Below are positions 47,478 through 58,239 of a stretch of 64,000 nt of DNA, one piece after another. Numbering within the stretch: the stretch's first letter is position 1; each line of letters opens with the position of its first letter. The translations under genes and the position numbers were made by a program. The notes under the pieces are model-generated. The model saw only the letters and a list, made by a program, of their open reading frames with translations. It was not told where the DNA came from and did not search any database. The DNA is from Rhodanobacter sp. FW104-R8 (GTDB lineage: Bacteria; Pseudomonadota; Gammaproteobacteria; Xanthomonadales; Rhodanobacteraceae): positions 1 to 64,000 of the forward strand of contig NZ_LVJR01000010.1 in the NCBI RefSeq assembly GCF_001617365.1. Reading direction: 5' to 3'.

Positions 47478-49616
47478 CTACTTCAACTGGTCCCACAGGA
47501 AGTCGTAGGCCATCGCGTGCATGTGGGCAGACTGCTGGTTGTCCGCGCCGGCGCCGTGGCCGCCTTCGAGGTTCTCGTAAAACCACACGTTCTTGTGGCC
47601 TTGCGCCTGCATCCGCGCGGCCATCTTGCGTGCCTGCACCGGACCTACGCGGTCGTCGCTGGTGGCGGTGTAGAACAGCACCGGTGGGTAGTGCGCGTCC
47701 TTCATCACGTTCTGGTACGGCGAGAAGGTCTTGATGAAGTTCCAGTCGGCGCTGTCCGGATTGCCGTATTCGGCCATCCACGAGGCGCCGGCGGACAGGT
47801 GGATGTAGCGCTTCATGTCCAGCAGCGGCACTTCGCAGGCGATCGCGCCGAACAGCTGCGGGTACATCGTGAGCATGTTGCCCATCAGCAGGCCGCCGTT
47901 GCTGCCGCCCTCGGCGCCGAGGTGCTTCGCCGAGGTGACGCCGCGCCGGACCAGGTCCTCGGCTACCGCGGCGAAGTCCTCGTAGGCACGCGGGCGGTTC
48001 GCCTTCAGCGCGGCCTGGTGCCACTGCGGGCCGTATTCGCCGCCGCCGCGGATGTTGGCGATCACGTAGACGCCGCCGCGATCGAGCCAGGCGCGGCCGA
48101 CGCTGCCGCTGTACTGCGGCGGCAGCGAGACTTCGAAGCCGCCGTAGCCATACAGCAAGGTGCGGTTGGAGCCATCGAGCCTGATGCCCTTCGGGGCGAT
48201 CTCGAAGTACGGCACGCGGGTGCCGTCCTTCGACTTCACGAAATGCTGGCTGACCGCGAACTTCGCGGCATCGAAGAACGCCGGCGCCTGCTTGACCGTC
48301 CCGGCCGCCGCGCTGCCCAGCACGCCGCGCTGCAGCGACGAGGGGGCGAGGAAGCCGGTGACGTCGAGCCAGTATTCGTCGCCGTGGTCGGGATCGGTGT
48401 CGACCACGCGGATCGTGCTCATCGCCGGCGCGCCCGGCATCGCCTCGCGCTTCCAGCTGCCATCGGGCGTGGCCATCTGCGGCGGGGTCAGCACTTCCAG
48501 CCGGCTCTTGACGTCGTCCATCAGGTTGAGGATCAGGTGGCCCTTCGTCCAGGCGTACGAGTCCAGCGAGGTATGCGCGTCCGGTGCGAACAGCACGGCG
48601 AACCGGCGCTTGCCGGCCATGAAATCATCGAACTTCGCCGCCAGCAGCGCGCCGGCCGGATAGCGGTCGCCGCCGACCGTCCACGGCGAGCGCGTCTGCA
48701 CCAGCAGCCATTCGCGATGGGCGTCGGCGTTCGCATCGGTCGGCACCTCGACGCGCCTCAGCTGGTTGCCGATGCGCTGGTACAGCTCGCTGTGGAAGAA
48801 GTCCTTGGCGACGGAGACGAAGTCGCGCTCGTAGCCCGGTGTGCGGTCGTGCGACGCGCCGACCGCGAGGTCGGTCGGCTTGCCCTCGTACACGGTGGCT
48901 GCCGCTGCCAACGGCGTGCCGCGCTTCCATTCCTTGGCGATGCGCGGGTAGCTCGACTCGGTCATCGAGCCGGGGCCGAAGTCGGTGCCGACATAGATGG
49001 CGTTTTCGTCGATCCAGCCCACCTGGCTCTTCGCCACCGGCAGCTCGAAACCGCCTTTCACGAACGCCTTGTGCGGGATGCTGAACTCGCGCACGGCCAC
49101 CGCGTCGCCGCCGTCCGGCGACAGCGAGACCAGGCAGTGCTCGAACGCCGGCTTCAGGCACTGCACGCCTTTGAACACCCAGCGCTTGTCCTCGGCCTTG
49201 TTCAGCGCGTCGATGTCCAGCAGCAGCTCCCACGCCGGCTCGGCCTTGCGGTACTCGGCCAGCGTGGTGCGCCGCCAGATGCCGCGCGGGTGCGCCTTGT
49301 CGCGCCAGAAGTTGTACAGGTGGCCGCCCATGCGGTTGACGTAGGGAATGCGCGCCTCCGAATCGAGCACCTCGAGGATGCCGTCGCGGGTGCGCGCGAA
49401 CTCGGCGTTGTCGACGAACTGTTTCGCGGTCGCCGCGTTCTGCTGCTTCACCCAGTCCAGCGCGCGCGCGCTGCGGATGTCCTCCAGCCACAGGAACGGG
49501 TCGTCGCCGGCCGGCGCGGCCTCGGGCGTGGAACGGGGTGTCGTGTCGCGGGCGTGGGTGTCGTTCATGCCCGCCAGTGTGACGCCGAGTGCCAGCATCA
49601 GCCAGACCGATTTCAT
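47478..49616 (-). CDS. Prolyl oligopeptidase family (S9) serine peptidase
   Basis: A 712-residue secreted peptidase with a signal peptide (MKSVWLMLALGVTLAGMNDT). An N-terminal seven-bladed propeller (about 40-450) is followed by an alpha/beta-hydrolase domain. Catalytic residues are the Ser in GAEGGSNGGLLMGNMLTMYP, the Asp in TATSDDRVGPVQARKMA and the His in ENLEGGHGAGADNQQSAHMH. Exported members probably cleave short proline-containing peptides in the periplasm; the specificity is not visible. Downstream on the same strand comes the repeat element at 47293 and then the 2OG oxygenase gene. Confidence 0.92.
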   Translation of the reverse strand: MKSVWLMLALGVTLAGMNDTHARDTTPRSTPEAAPAGDDPFLWLEDIRSARALDWVKQQNAATAKQFVDNAEFARTRDGILEVLDSEARIPYVNRMGGHLYNFWRDKAHPRGIWRRTTLAEYRKAEPAWELLLDIDALNKAEDKRWVFKGVQCLKPAFEHCLVSLSPDGGDAVAVREFSIPHKAFVKGGFELPVAKSQVGWIDENAIYVGTDFGPGSMTESSYPRIAKEWKRGTPLAAAATVYEGKPTDLAVGASHDRTPGYERDFVSVAKDFFHSELYQRIGNQLRRVEVPTDANADAHREWLLVQTRSPWTVGGDRYPAGALLAAKFDDFMAGKRRFAVLFAPDAHTSLDSYAWTKGHLILNLMDDVKSRLEVLTPPQMATPDGSWKREAMPGAPAMSTIRVVDTDPDHGDEYWLDVTGFLAPSSLQRGVLGSAAAGTVKQAPAFFDAAKFAVSQHFVKSKDGTRVPYFEIAPKGIRLDGSNRTLLYGYGGFEVSLPPQYSGSVGRAWLDRGGVYVIANIRGGGEYGPQWHQAALKANRPRAYEDFAAVAEDLVRRGVTSAKHLGAEGGSNGGLLMGNMLTMYPQLFGAIACEVPLLDMKRYIHLSAGASWMAEYGNPDSADWNFIKTFSPYQNVMKDAHYPPVLFYTATSDDRVGPVQARKMAARMQAQGHKNVWFYENLEGGHGAGADNQQSAHMHAMAYDFLWDQLK

Positions 49617-49738
49617 CGTGTGTTCCCCTGTGCGCGAGTGGACGTGATGGATGGGGCGGGCACGGCCCGCCGTCCGCCGAGCGTAACGCTGCGGGCGCGG
49701 GGTCGCCCGTGGCTAAAGTCAGGCGCGCGGGCCGGAAA

Positions 49739-49769
49739 CGAAGATCCCGCCACGCGGGCGGGATCTTCG
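49739..49769 (-). terminator. Terminator of hppA
   Basis: A 13-bp perfect stem (CGAAGATCCCGCC, complement GGCGGGATCTTCG) with a short loop, followed on the minus strand by TTTCC. It lies 18 bases after the hppA stop. Confidence 0.8.
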
Positions 49770-49786
49770 TGAGCACGGACGCGGGC

Positions 49787-51814
<2,028 letters not shown>

Positions 51815-51931
51815 CGGAGCCTCCCCATGGGTTGTATGTGGCCGTCCGGAACGGGCGGTCCCCTCCCCGGGAGTATAGGCAGACGTGGCGGCGCAAGCCG
51901 TTGTGCGGCGCAGCGCCGCGGCCCACAACGG

Positions 51932-51960
51932 AAAAAGGGCCATGCACGCATGCATGGCCC
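51932..51960 (-). terminator. Terminator of the RcnB-like gene
   Basis: GGGCCATGCA (51937-51946) pairs with TGCATGGCCC (51951-51960), and the minus strand continues TTTTTCC. It lies 25 bases after the RcnB-like stop. Confidence 0.85.
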
Positions 51961-51984
51961 CGGCCGGTTCATGCCGCGGCGGAC

Positions 51985-52377
51985 TCAGCGCAGCGCGACG
52001 TCCAGGATGATGCCGGTGGCGATCGCGACCAGCAGGTAGTCGTTGTTGGCGCGCACCCAGTGGTAGCCGCGCGGCGGCGGGCGCAGGCGGTAATGGCCGT
52101 AGTCGTGCACCACGTAGGTCGGGCCGTAGTAGTGATGGCCGCGTTGCCAGCGAGGATGGTGGCCAAGGCGCGGATACTCGTTGCCATGGCCGTAACGGCG
52201 GTCGTCGTAGCGGCGATCGTATCGGCGGTGGTCGCCGTGGCGGCCGTCATGACGATGGTCGGCGTAGCCATGGCCCTGGCCGCGGCGGCCGCGATCGTGA
52301 TCGCCCTGGTCGGCCAGCGCGAGGCTGCCGGTGGCGAGCAGGGCAAGTGCAATGAGCAGGCGGCTGAAGAGTTTCAT
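51985..52377 (-). CDS. RcnB family periplasmic protein
   Basis: A 130-residue protein with a signal peptide ([20 protein letters not shown]). The middle is His/Arg/Asp-rich ([20 protein letters not shown], then YGHGNEY), a likely metal-binding stretch. The C-terminus matches RcnB: the [20 protein letters not shown] core followed by [12 protein letters not shown]. coli RcnB helps adjust nickel and cobalt efflux; whether this homologue does is unknown. The start is at MKLFSRLL because the longer frame adds a non-signal extension. Confidence 0.83.
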   Translation of the reverse strand: MKLFSRLLIALALLATGSLALADQGDHDRGRRGQGHGYADHRHDGRHGDHRRYDRRYDDRRYGHGNEYPRLGHHPRWQRGHHYYGPTYVVHDYGHYRLRPPPRGYHWVRANNDYLLVAIATGIILDVALR

Positions 52378-52535
52378 CTCAGGGCTCCTCCGTGGGTGTC
52401 GTGGCCGCAACGGCGCGGCGATCGACCCGGGCAGGAGGGATCGTAAGAACATGCGGCTGAACGCAAGCCGATGCGGCCACCCCGGTTTTCAGGCGGCGCT
52501 CGGCACGGTGAAACGCGTCACGCCATCGCTGCGGT

Positions 52536-53813
52536 TCAGCGCCGGAATGGGGCCAGACACTTCGCCACGGCCGCGTTTTTCAGCCGCACGTAGCGCGGCA
52601 GGCCGTCCTTGCCGTAGGGCAGCGGCGCCTCGCCGCGGATCAGCGGCGCCAGGTAGCGGCGTGTCGCCGCGGTGATGCCGAAGCCGTCGCGGCTGATGAA
52701 GCCCTTCGGCATCTTCTTCTCGCGGTTGGCGATCTTCGCCAGCGGGGCCGGTTCGATCTTCCAGCGGTACGGCGCATCGGCGGTGCGCACGATCACCGGC
52801 ATCACGGCGTTCATCCCGGCCAGCGCGTAGTCGACCGCGGCGCGGCCCACCGCCCAGGCCTGCTCGGCATCGACCTGCGAGGCGGCATGCCGCGCCGAGC
52901 GCTGCAGGTAGTCGGGCAGCGCCCAGTGGTACTTGTAGCCGAGCTTTTCCTTCACCAGCGCCGCCAGCACCGGCGCCACGCCGCCGAGTTGGGCGTGCCC
53001 GAACGCATCGCGTGTGCCGGCTTCGGCGAGGAACTGGCCGGCCGCATTGCGCACGCCTTCGGAGGCGACCACGGTGCACCAGCCCACTCGCTCGACGGTG
53101 GCTTTCACTTTCGCCAGGAACGCCGCCTCGTCGAACGCGTTCTCGGGGAACAGGATGATGTGCGGTGGCGCGTCCGCGCCTTCACCGGCCAGGCCGGCGG
53201 CCGCGGCGATCCAGCCGGCATGGCGGCCCATCACCTCGAGGATGAACACCTTGGTCGAGGTCTCGGCCATCGAAGCCACGTCGAGGCTGGCCTCCAGGGT
53301 GGAGATCGCGGTGTATTTCGCCACCGAGCCGAAGCCGGGGCAGCAGTCGGTGACGGCGAGGTCGTTGTCCACCGTCTTCGGCACGCCGATGCAGCGGATG
53401 TCGTAGCCAAGCGCCTTGCCCAGCTGCGAGATCTTCAGCGCGGTGTCGGCCGAGTCGTTGCCGCCGTTGTAGAGGAACCAGCGGATGTCGTGGGCGCGGA
53501 ACACCTCGATCAGCCGCTCGTACTCGGCGCGGTTCTCCTCCAGCGACTTCAGCTTGTAGCGGCACGAGCCGAACGCGCCGCCGGGGGTGTGGCGAAGCGC
53601 GGCAATCGCGGCGGCCGGTTCCTTCGAGGTGTCGATCAGCTCCTCGCGCAGCGCGCCGAGGATGCCGTTGCGCGCGGCGTACACCTTCACGCCCTTGCCG
53701 CGGGCGGCCTCGATCACGCCGGCGGCGGTGGCGTTGATCACCGCGGTGACGCCGCCGGACTGGGCGTACAGCAGGTTGCCGGTGAGGGCGGGCGAACGGC
53801 GGCTCGGGCTCAT
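52536..53813 (-). CDS. pfp: Pyrophosphate-dependent 6-phosphofructokinase
   Basis: A 425-residue PFK of the PPi-dependent long branch, interconverting fructose 6-phosphate and the 1,6-bisphosphate. YAQSGGVTAVINATAAGVIE begins the fold; WFLYNGGNDSADTALK carries the Asp that replaces the ATP-enzyme Gly; PKTVDNDL has the Lys typical of PPi enzymes. EVMGRHAGWIAAAAGL is the substrate-binding region. The start at 53813 has GGAGG just upstream. It lies 158 bases before the RcnB-like gene and close to hppA, a combination also known from Xanthomonas and methanotrophs. Confidence 0.94.
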   Translation of the reverse strand: MSPSRRSPALTGNLLYAQSGGVTAVINATAAGVIEAARGKGVKVYAARNGILGALREELIDTSKEPAAAIAALRHTPGGAFGSCRYKLKSLEENRAEYERLIEVFRAHDIRWFLYNGGNDSADTALKISQLGKALGYDIRCIGVPKTVDNDLAVTDCCPGFGSVAKYTAISTLEASLDVASMAETSTKVFILEVMGRHAGWIAAAAGLAGEGADAPPHIILFPENAFDEAAFLAKVKATVERVGWCTVVASEGVRNAAGQFLAEAGTRDAFGHAQLGGVAPVLAALVKEKLGYKYHWALPDYLQRSARHAASQVDAEQAWAVGRAAVDYALAGMNAVMPVIVRTADAPYRWKIEPAPLAKIANREKKMPKGFISRDGFGITAATRRYLAPLIRGEAPLPYGKDGLPRYVRLKNAAVAKCLAPFRR

Positions 53814-53905
53814 GGGATCCTCCATCGGGCAGGGGAAGCGTGGCGGCGATGTCGATAAATCTTTTCTGCAACAAGCACTTGGTTGGGTGCGACGAAGGTC
53901 TCTGT

Positions 53906-53934
53906 TTGACGACATCCGGTGCAGCGGCTAATTT
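53906..53934 (+). promoter_or_regulatory. Sigma-70 type promoter of adk
   Basis: TTGACG (53906-53911) and TAATTT (53929-53934) are 17 bases apart, giving an adk leader of about 60 bases. It lies between the divergent pfp and adk genes. Confidence 0.55.
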
Positions 53935-54002
53935 GACGTACAACTCTGTGCATCGGGCGGGTTGCTGCAGCGTGCGGCGGCCCGTCGAACTTGTGGAGCA
54001 TT

Positions 54003-54587
54003 ATGCGACTCGTCCTACTTGGTGCGCCCGGCTCGGGCAAAGGTACGCAGGCGACCCGGCTGAAGACGGCGCTGGGTGTTCCACACATCTCGACCGGCGA
54101 CATGCTGCGCGCCGCGGTGGCCGCCGGCACCGCGATGGGGCTCAAGGCCAAGGCGGTGATGGACGCCGGCCAGCTGGTTTCCGACGACATCCTGCTCGGC
54201 ATGCTGGAAGAGCGCCTCGCCCAGGCCGACGCGAAGGCCGGCTTCATCCTCGACGGCTACCCGCGCAACCTGGCCCAGGCCGACGCGCTCGACCACCTGC
54301 TGGCCAGGCTCGGCCAACCGCTGGATGCGGTGGTGAAGCTGGAGGTGCCGAACGAGGTGATCATCGGCCGCTGCGAGATCCGCTACGCCGCCGAGCATCG
54401 CAAGGACGACGACCCGGCCGTGGTGCGCGACCGCCTCAAGGTTTATGCCGAACAGACCGCGCCCGTGGCGGATTTCTACGCCAGGCGCGGCAAGTTGCAG
54501 GTGGTGGACGGCGTGGGCGGGCTGGACGAGGTCACCGCGCGGGTGAAGCGCGCGCTCAAGGCCGAGTCGGCCGCCGCGAACGGCTGA
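54003..54587 (+). CDS. adk: Adenylate kinase, short form
   Basis: Adk interconverts ATP plus AMP and two ADP. The protein is 194 residues (214 in E. coli), because the LID domain is short: GRCEIRYAAEHRKDDDPAVV follows directly after the CORE strands, as in other xanthomonad enzymes. The P-loop is LLGAPGSGKGTQATRLK, the AMP-binding region is VPHISTGDMLRAAVAAG, and FILDGYPRNLAQADAL is conserved. The start is ATG 54003 (MRLVLLGAPG); 12 bases upstream is a start in the promoter region. Confidence 0.96.
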   Translation: MRLVLLGAPGSGKGTQATRLKTALGVPHISTGDMLRAAVAAGTAMGLKAKAVMDAGQLVSDDILLGMLEERLAQADAKAGFILDGYPRNLAQADALDHLLARLGQPLDAVVKLEVPNEVIIGRCEIRYAAEHRKDDDPAVVRDRLKVYAEQTAPVADFYARRGKLQVVDGVGGLDEVTARVKRALKAESAAANG

Positions 54588-54653
54588 GCCCCCGGTCTTG
54601 CCCGCCAGCGCGTCGGCTTACCGGGAGCGGCGGAGGGCTGCGGTCGCGGCGGT

Positions 54654-54899
54654 TCATCCGCAGTCGAGCATCGGATCGGCGACGGCGCCTGCCGCCACGG
54701 CGAGTATCAGGGCGCCCAGGCCAAGCAGAAGCAGCAGGCCCAGCCAGAACGAGAACGGCTGCTCCGAACGATCGACCAGCTTTCCGCGTACCGTGTATTG
54801 GCCATGGCGCACGACGAACGCGACGTACAGGATCAGCGCGGCGCCGATGGCGCCGAGCAGCATGCGCACGCCGTGCATGCGCGAGACGCAGTCGTCCAT
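54654..54899 (-). CDS. Small two-helix membrane protein
   Basis: An 81-residue predicted protein with two hydrophobic segments (MLLGAIGAALILYVAFVV and FWLGLLLLLGLGALILAVAA) separated by a polar loop (RHGQYTVRGKLVDRSEQPFS). There is no recognised family. It occupies the gap between adk and mpl on the opposite strand. Start: ATG at 54899 (MDDCVSRMHG), with 54926 as an alternative. Coding is plausible from the hydrophobic pattern and the lack of a better candidate, but it could be spurious. Confidence 0.5.
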   Translation of the reverse strand: MDDCVSRMHGVRMLLGAIGAALILYVAFVVRHGQYTVRGKLVDRSEQPFSFWLGLLLLLGLGALILAVAAGAVADPMLDCG

Positions 54900-55018
54900 G
54901 GTCAAGGTTGTTCCCCCGGGCGGCATGCCGACGTGGATGCGCCGATGATCGCCATGCTACAGGCGACATGCGCACGACGCCCCGTGACCCATTCCCCATC
55001 GCGACGGAACCCATCCAC

Positions 55019-56455
55019 GTGAAGCTCCACATCCTCGGCATCTGCGGCACCTTCATGGGCGGCGTGGCCGCGCTGGCGCGCGAGCTGGGGCTGGCGGTGG
55101 AGGGTTCCGACGCCAACGTCTATCCGCCGATGAGCACCCAGCTCGAGGCGCTCGGCATCGCCCTGATGAGCGGCTACACCGCCGGGCACCTGCAACCGGC
55201 GCCCGACCTGGTGGTGGTGGGCAACGCGATGACGCGCGGCAATCCGGCCGTCGAGTACATGCTCGATGCGCGCCTGCGCTACACCTCCGGCCCGCAGTGG
55301 CTGGGCGAGGCGGTGCTGGCCGGGCGCGACGTGCTGGCGGTGGCCGGTACCCACGGCAAGACCACCACCACCAGCCTGCTGGCGCACCTGCTGGAAAGCG
55401 CCGGCATGGCACCCGGCTTCCTGATCGGCGGCGTGCCGGGAAATTTCGGCGTCTCCGCCAGGTTGGGGGGGAAGAAACGGGGTCAGAGTCAGTTTTCCGT
55501 ACGGCACGGTGAAAACCAGGCAGCGCAGAAAACTGACTCTGACCCCGTTTCTGCGCCATTCGTTATTGAAGCGGACGAGTACGACACCGCGTTCTTCGAC
55601 AAGCGCTCGAAGTTCGTGCACTACCGTCCGCGCATCGCGATCCTCAACAACCTCGAATACGACCACGCGGACATCTTTCCCGACGTGGCCGCGATCCAGC
55701 GCCAGTTCCACCACCTGGTGCGCACCGTGCCGGGCAACGGCCGGCTGATCGTCAACGCGCACGACCAGCGGCTCGCCGAGGTGCTGGCGATGGGCTGTTG
55801 GACGCCGGTGGAAACCTTCGGCATCGGCCGCGGCGACTGGCAGGCCACGCTGGTCGAGGCGGACGGCTCGGCGTTCACCGTGCACCGCGCCGGCGAGCGA
55901 ATCGGCGAAGTGCGCTGGTCGCTGCTCGGCCACCACAGCGTGATGAACGCGCTGGCCGCGCTCGCCGCGGCGGCGGCCGCCAGCGCCGATCCGCAAGCCT
56001 TGCTGCCCGCGTTCGCCACGTTCGAAAGCGTGAAGCGGCGGATGGAACTGGTCGGCGAGGTGAACGGCGTGCGCGTGTACGACGACTTCGCCCATCACCC
56101 CACCGCGATCGCCACCACCCTGGCCGGTCTCCGCGCGAAGGTCGGCGCGGCGCGCATCCTGGTGGCACTGGAGCCGCGCTCCAACTCGATGCGCCAGGGC
56201 GCGCACGCCGAGGCGCTGGCGCCCTCGCTGGCCGACGCCGATGCGGTGGTGTTCCTGCATCGGGCGGAACTGCCGTGGGATGCTCATCGGGTCACCGATG
56301 CCCTCGGTTGTCGCGGGAGCACGGCACCCACGGTCGATGCGCTGATCGCCGCACTGCGTGCGCAGGCACGAGCGGGCGACCAGGTGATCTTCATGTCCAA
56401 CGGCGGTTTCGAGGCGGCGCCGCGCCGTTTCGTGGAGAGCCTGCGGCAGGCCTGA
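55019..56455 (+). CDS. mpl: Murein tripeptide ligase Mpl with in-frame repeat insertion
   Basis: Mpl ligates recycled L-Ala-gamma-D-Glu-meso-DAP to UDP-MurNAc. The protein is 478 residues (457 in E. coli). The start GTG gives KLHILGICGTFMGGVAALAR, the family N-terminus; an ATG 17 codons upstream is an alternative. The P-loop is VAGTHGKTTTTSLLAHLLES (Mur ligase), and FVIEADEYDTAFFDKRSKF and YDDFAHHPTAIATTLAGLRA are present. Residues about 152-178 are extra, read through a palindromic repeat between the family motifs VPGNFGVSARLG and PFVIEADEYD. All catalytic motifs are intact, so it is probably functional. Confidence 0.93.
   Translation: MKLHILGICGTFMGGVAALARELGLAVEGSDANVYPPMSTQLEALGIALMSGYTAGHLQPAPDLVVVGNAMTRGNPAVEYMLDARLRYTSGPQWLGEAVLAGRDVLAVAGTHGKTTTTSLLAHLLESAGMAPGFLIGGVPGNFGVSARLGGKKRGQSQFSVRHGENQAAQKTDSDPVSAPFVIEADEYDTAFFDKRSKFVHYRPRIAILNNLEYDHADIFPDVAAIQRQFHHLVRTVPGNGRLIVNAHDQRLAEVLAMGCWTPVETFGIGRGDWQATLVEADGSAFTVHRAGERIGEVRWSLLGHHSVMNALAALAAAAAASADPQALLPAFATFESVKRRMELVGEVNGVRVYDDFAHHPTAIATTLAGLRAKVGAARILVALEPRSNSMRQGAHAEALAPSLADADAVVFLHRAELPWDAHRVTDALGCRGSTAPTVDALIAALRAQARAGDQVIFMSNGGFEAAPRRFVESLRQA
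55473..55552. repeat. Palindromic repeat inside mpl, third family
   Basis: A perfect 25-bp inverted repeat (arms 55473-55497 and 55528-55552, containing GGGGTCAGAGTCAGTTTTC) with a 30-base interior. It is read in frame and adds KKRGQSQFSVRHGENQAAQK and a few more residues to Mpl. No second copy was found in this window. Confidence 0.85.
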
Positions 56456-56501
56456 GCCGGCCGCGGCAGACCGGGACACCGGCTCTGGGTACACTCGTCG
56501 C

Positions 56502-57110
56502 ATGGTTGCCTTGTCCCAGTCGCCGCTCGTCGAGATGCCGCTGTTTCCGCTGGCCTCCGTGCTGTTTCCCGGCGGCCGGCTGCAGCTGCGCATCTTCGAG
56601 CCGCGCTATCTCGACCTGGTGCGCGAATGCACGCGCCACGGCACCGGCTTCGGCGTGTGCCTGATCCTGCAGGGCCAGGAAGTGGGCGGCCCGGCCGTGC
56701 CGGCGGCGATCGGCACGATCGCGCGGATCAGCGATTTCCATCGCGATGACGACGGCCTGCTCGGCATCGTCGCCGAAGGCGGTTCGCGTTTTCGCGTGGC
56801 GCGCAGCCGGGCGCGTTCCGACGGCCTGCTGCGCGGCGACGTGGAGATCTGGCCGGACGAGCCGGAGCAGCCGGTGCCGGTGGAGTTCGCCTTGCTGCAG
56901 ACCATCCTGGAGCGGCTGATCGAGACGATGGCGCCGCAATGGCGCGCAGCGCCGCGCAGCGCCTACGACGATGCCAGCTGGCTGGGTTTCCGGCTGGCCG
57001 AGCTGCTGCCGCTGGATCCCGGCGAACAGCAGCGCATGCTCGAACTGGATGATCCGGTGCAGCGGCTGGCCGAGTTGCGCGACATCCTGCCGCGTTTCCA
57101 GAAGCCGTGA
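56502..57110 (+). CDS. LON-substrate-binding-domain protein
   Basis: A 202-residue protein consisting only of the Lon N-terminal substrate-binding domain (LAN/PUA-like): VEMPLFPLASVLFPGGRLQL, FEPRYLDLVRECTRHGTGFG, then a C-terminal helical part (FALLQTILERLIETMAPQWR and LLPLDPGEQQRMLELDDPVQ). There is no AAA or protease domain. Function unknown; such stand-alone domains may bind misfolded or regulatory proteins. It lies between mpl and the SDR gene, 46 bases after mpl. Confidence 0.9.
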   Translation: MVALSQSPLVEMPLFPLASVLFPGGRLQLRIFEPRYLDLVRECTRHGTGFGVCLILQGQEVGGPAVPAAIGTIARISDFHRDDDGLLGIVAEGGSRFRVARSRARSDGLLRGDVEIWPDEPEQPVPVEFALLQTILERLIETMAPQWRAAPRSAYDDASWLGFRLAELLPLDPGEQQRMLELDDPVQRLAELRDILPRFQKP

Positions 57111-57159
57111 ACCGGCGGCGGGTTCTACACTAGATCGCATTTCCGATGGAGCGACGCGC

Positions 57160-57978
57160 ATGGCCGACCTTGCCGGCAAGACCTTGTTCATCAGCGGTGC
57201 CTCGCGCGGCATCGGCCTGGCGATCGCGCTGCGTGCCGCGCGCGACGGCGCCAACATCGTGATCGCGGCCAAGAGCGGCGTGCCGAACCCGAAGCTGCCC
57301 GGCACCATCCACACCGCGGCGGCGGCGGTCGAGGCGGCCGGCGGCAAGGCGCTGGCACTGCAGGTGGACATCCGCGAGGAGGCCCAGGTGGCGGCCGCCG
57401 CGGCGCAGGCGGCCGACTGTTTCGGCGGCATCGACATCGTCGTCAACAACGCCAGCGCGATCTGGCTGGCCGGCACCGAAGGCACGCCGATGAAGCGCTT
57501 CGACCTGATGCAGCAGGTCAACACCCGTGGCACCTTCCTGGTCACCCAGGCCTGCCTGCCGTACCTGAAAAAGGCGGCCAATCCGCACGTGCTGATGCTG
57601 TCGCCGCCGCCCAGCCTCGATCCGAAATGGTTCGCGCCGCATACCGCCTACACCATCGCCAAGATGGGTATGAGCCTGTGCGTGCTGGGCATGAGCCCGG
57701 AGTTCGCGCCGCTGGGCATCGCGGTGAACGCGCTGTGGCCGCGCACGGTGATCGCCACCGCGGCGATCGGCATGATCGATGGCGTGAAGGCCGAGCACTG
57801 CCGCAAGCCGGAGATCGTGGGCGATGCCGCCCACGCCATCCTGACCCGCCCGGCGCGCGGCTACACCGGCCATTTCGCCATCGACGAGGAGATCCTGCGC
57901 GAGGCCGGCGTAGACGATTTCGAGCGCTATGCCGTGCAGCCGGGCGCGCCGCTGCTGCCGGACCTGTTTCTGGGTTGA
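57160..57978 (+). CDS. SDR family NAD(P)-dependent oxidoreductase
   Basis: A 272-residue short-chain dehydrogenase resembling HSDL2-type enzymes. LFISGASRGIGLAIALRAAR is the cofactor motif, DIVVNNASAIWLAG the NNAG-like segment, and the catalytic Tyr-Lys are in HTAYTIAKMGMSLCVLGMSP. The substrate is unknown. The ATG at MADLAGKTLFISG was chosen; the longer frame overlaps the LON-domain gene, which ends 49 bases before it. Downstream is the 261-base region before the VpsR-like gene, with no gene seen. Confidence 0.93.
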   Translation: MADLAGKTLFISGASRGIGLAIALRAARDGANIVIAAKSGVPNPKLPGTIHTAAAAVEAAGGKALALQVDIREEAQVAAAAAQAADCFGGIDIVVNNASAIWLAGTEGTPMKRFDLMQQVNTRGTFLVTQACLPYLKKAANPHVLMLSPPPSLDPKWFAPHTAYTIAKMGMSLCVLGMSPEFAPLGIAVNALWPRTVIATAAIGMIDGVKAEHCRKPEIVGDAAHAILTRPARGYTGHFAIDEEILREAGVDDFERYAVQPGAPLLPDLFLG

Positions 57979-58239
57979 ACGGCGACGGCGCAAATCCCTG
58001 CGATCGCACCGACCGCCCGCTGCACGCCGTAAGGCACGCCCGATGCACGGACGAGCAGCGGCGACCATCGTCTGCCTCTTCACATATCCGTGTTGTGTTA
58101 CGCGTATATTCCGTGGCCTCCATCACACTTTTGCAGTGTTTGGAGCGCAGGATGCGGCGACCGTAGTCGCGGGACCGGCCAAACGCCCAAGTGCGCCGCC
58201 TCCCCGACTTGCATCGGCTTGGGGCAGGGGGCCAGCGCG

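Noticed and set aside
53840..55018. Fusion of an adk-overlapping frame to mpl
   Set aside because: The frame through adk is shifted relative to the real Adk and has no conserved motif; Mpl homology begins at 55019.
57979..58239. Small gene or leader peptide before the VpsR-like gene
   Set aside because: Open frames here lack ribosome sites and typical composition; nothing supportable was found.
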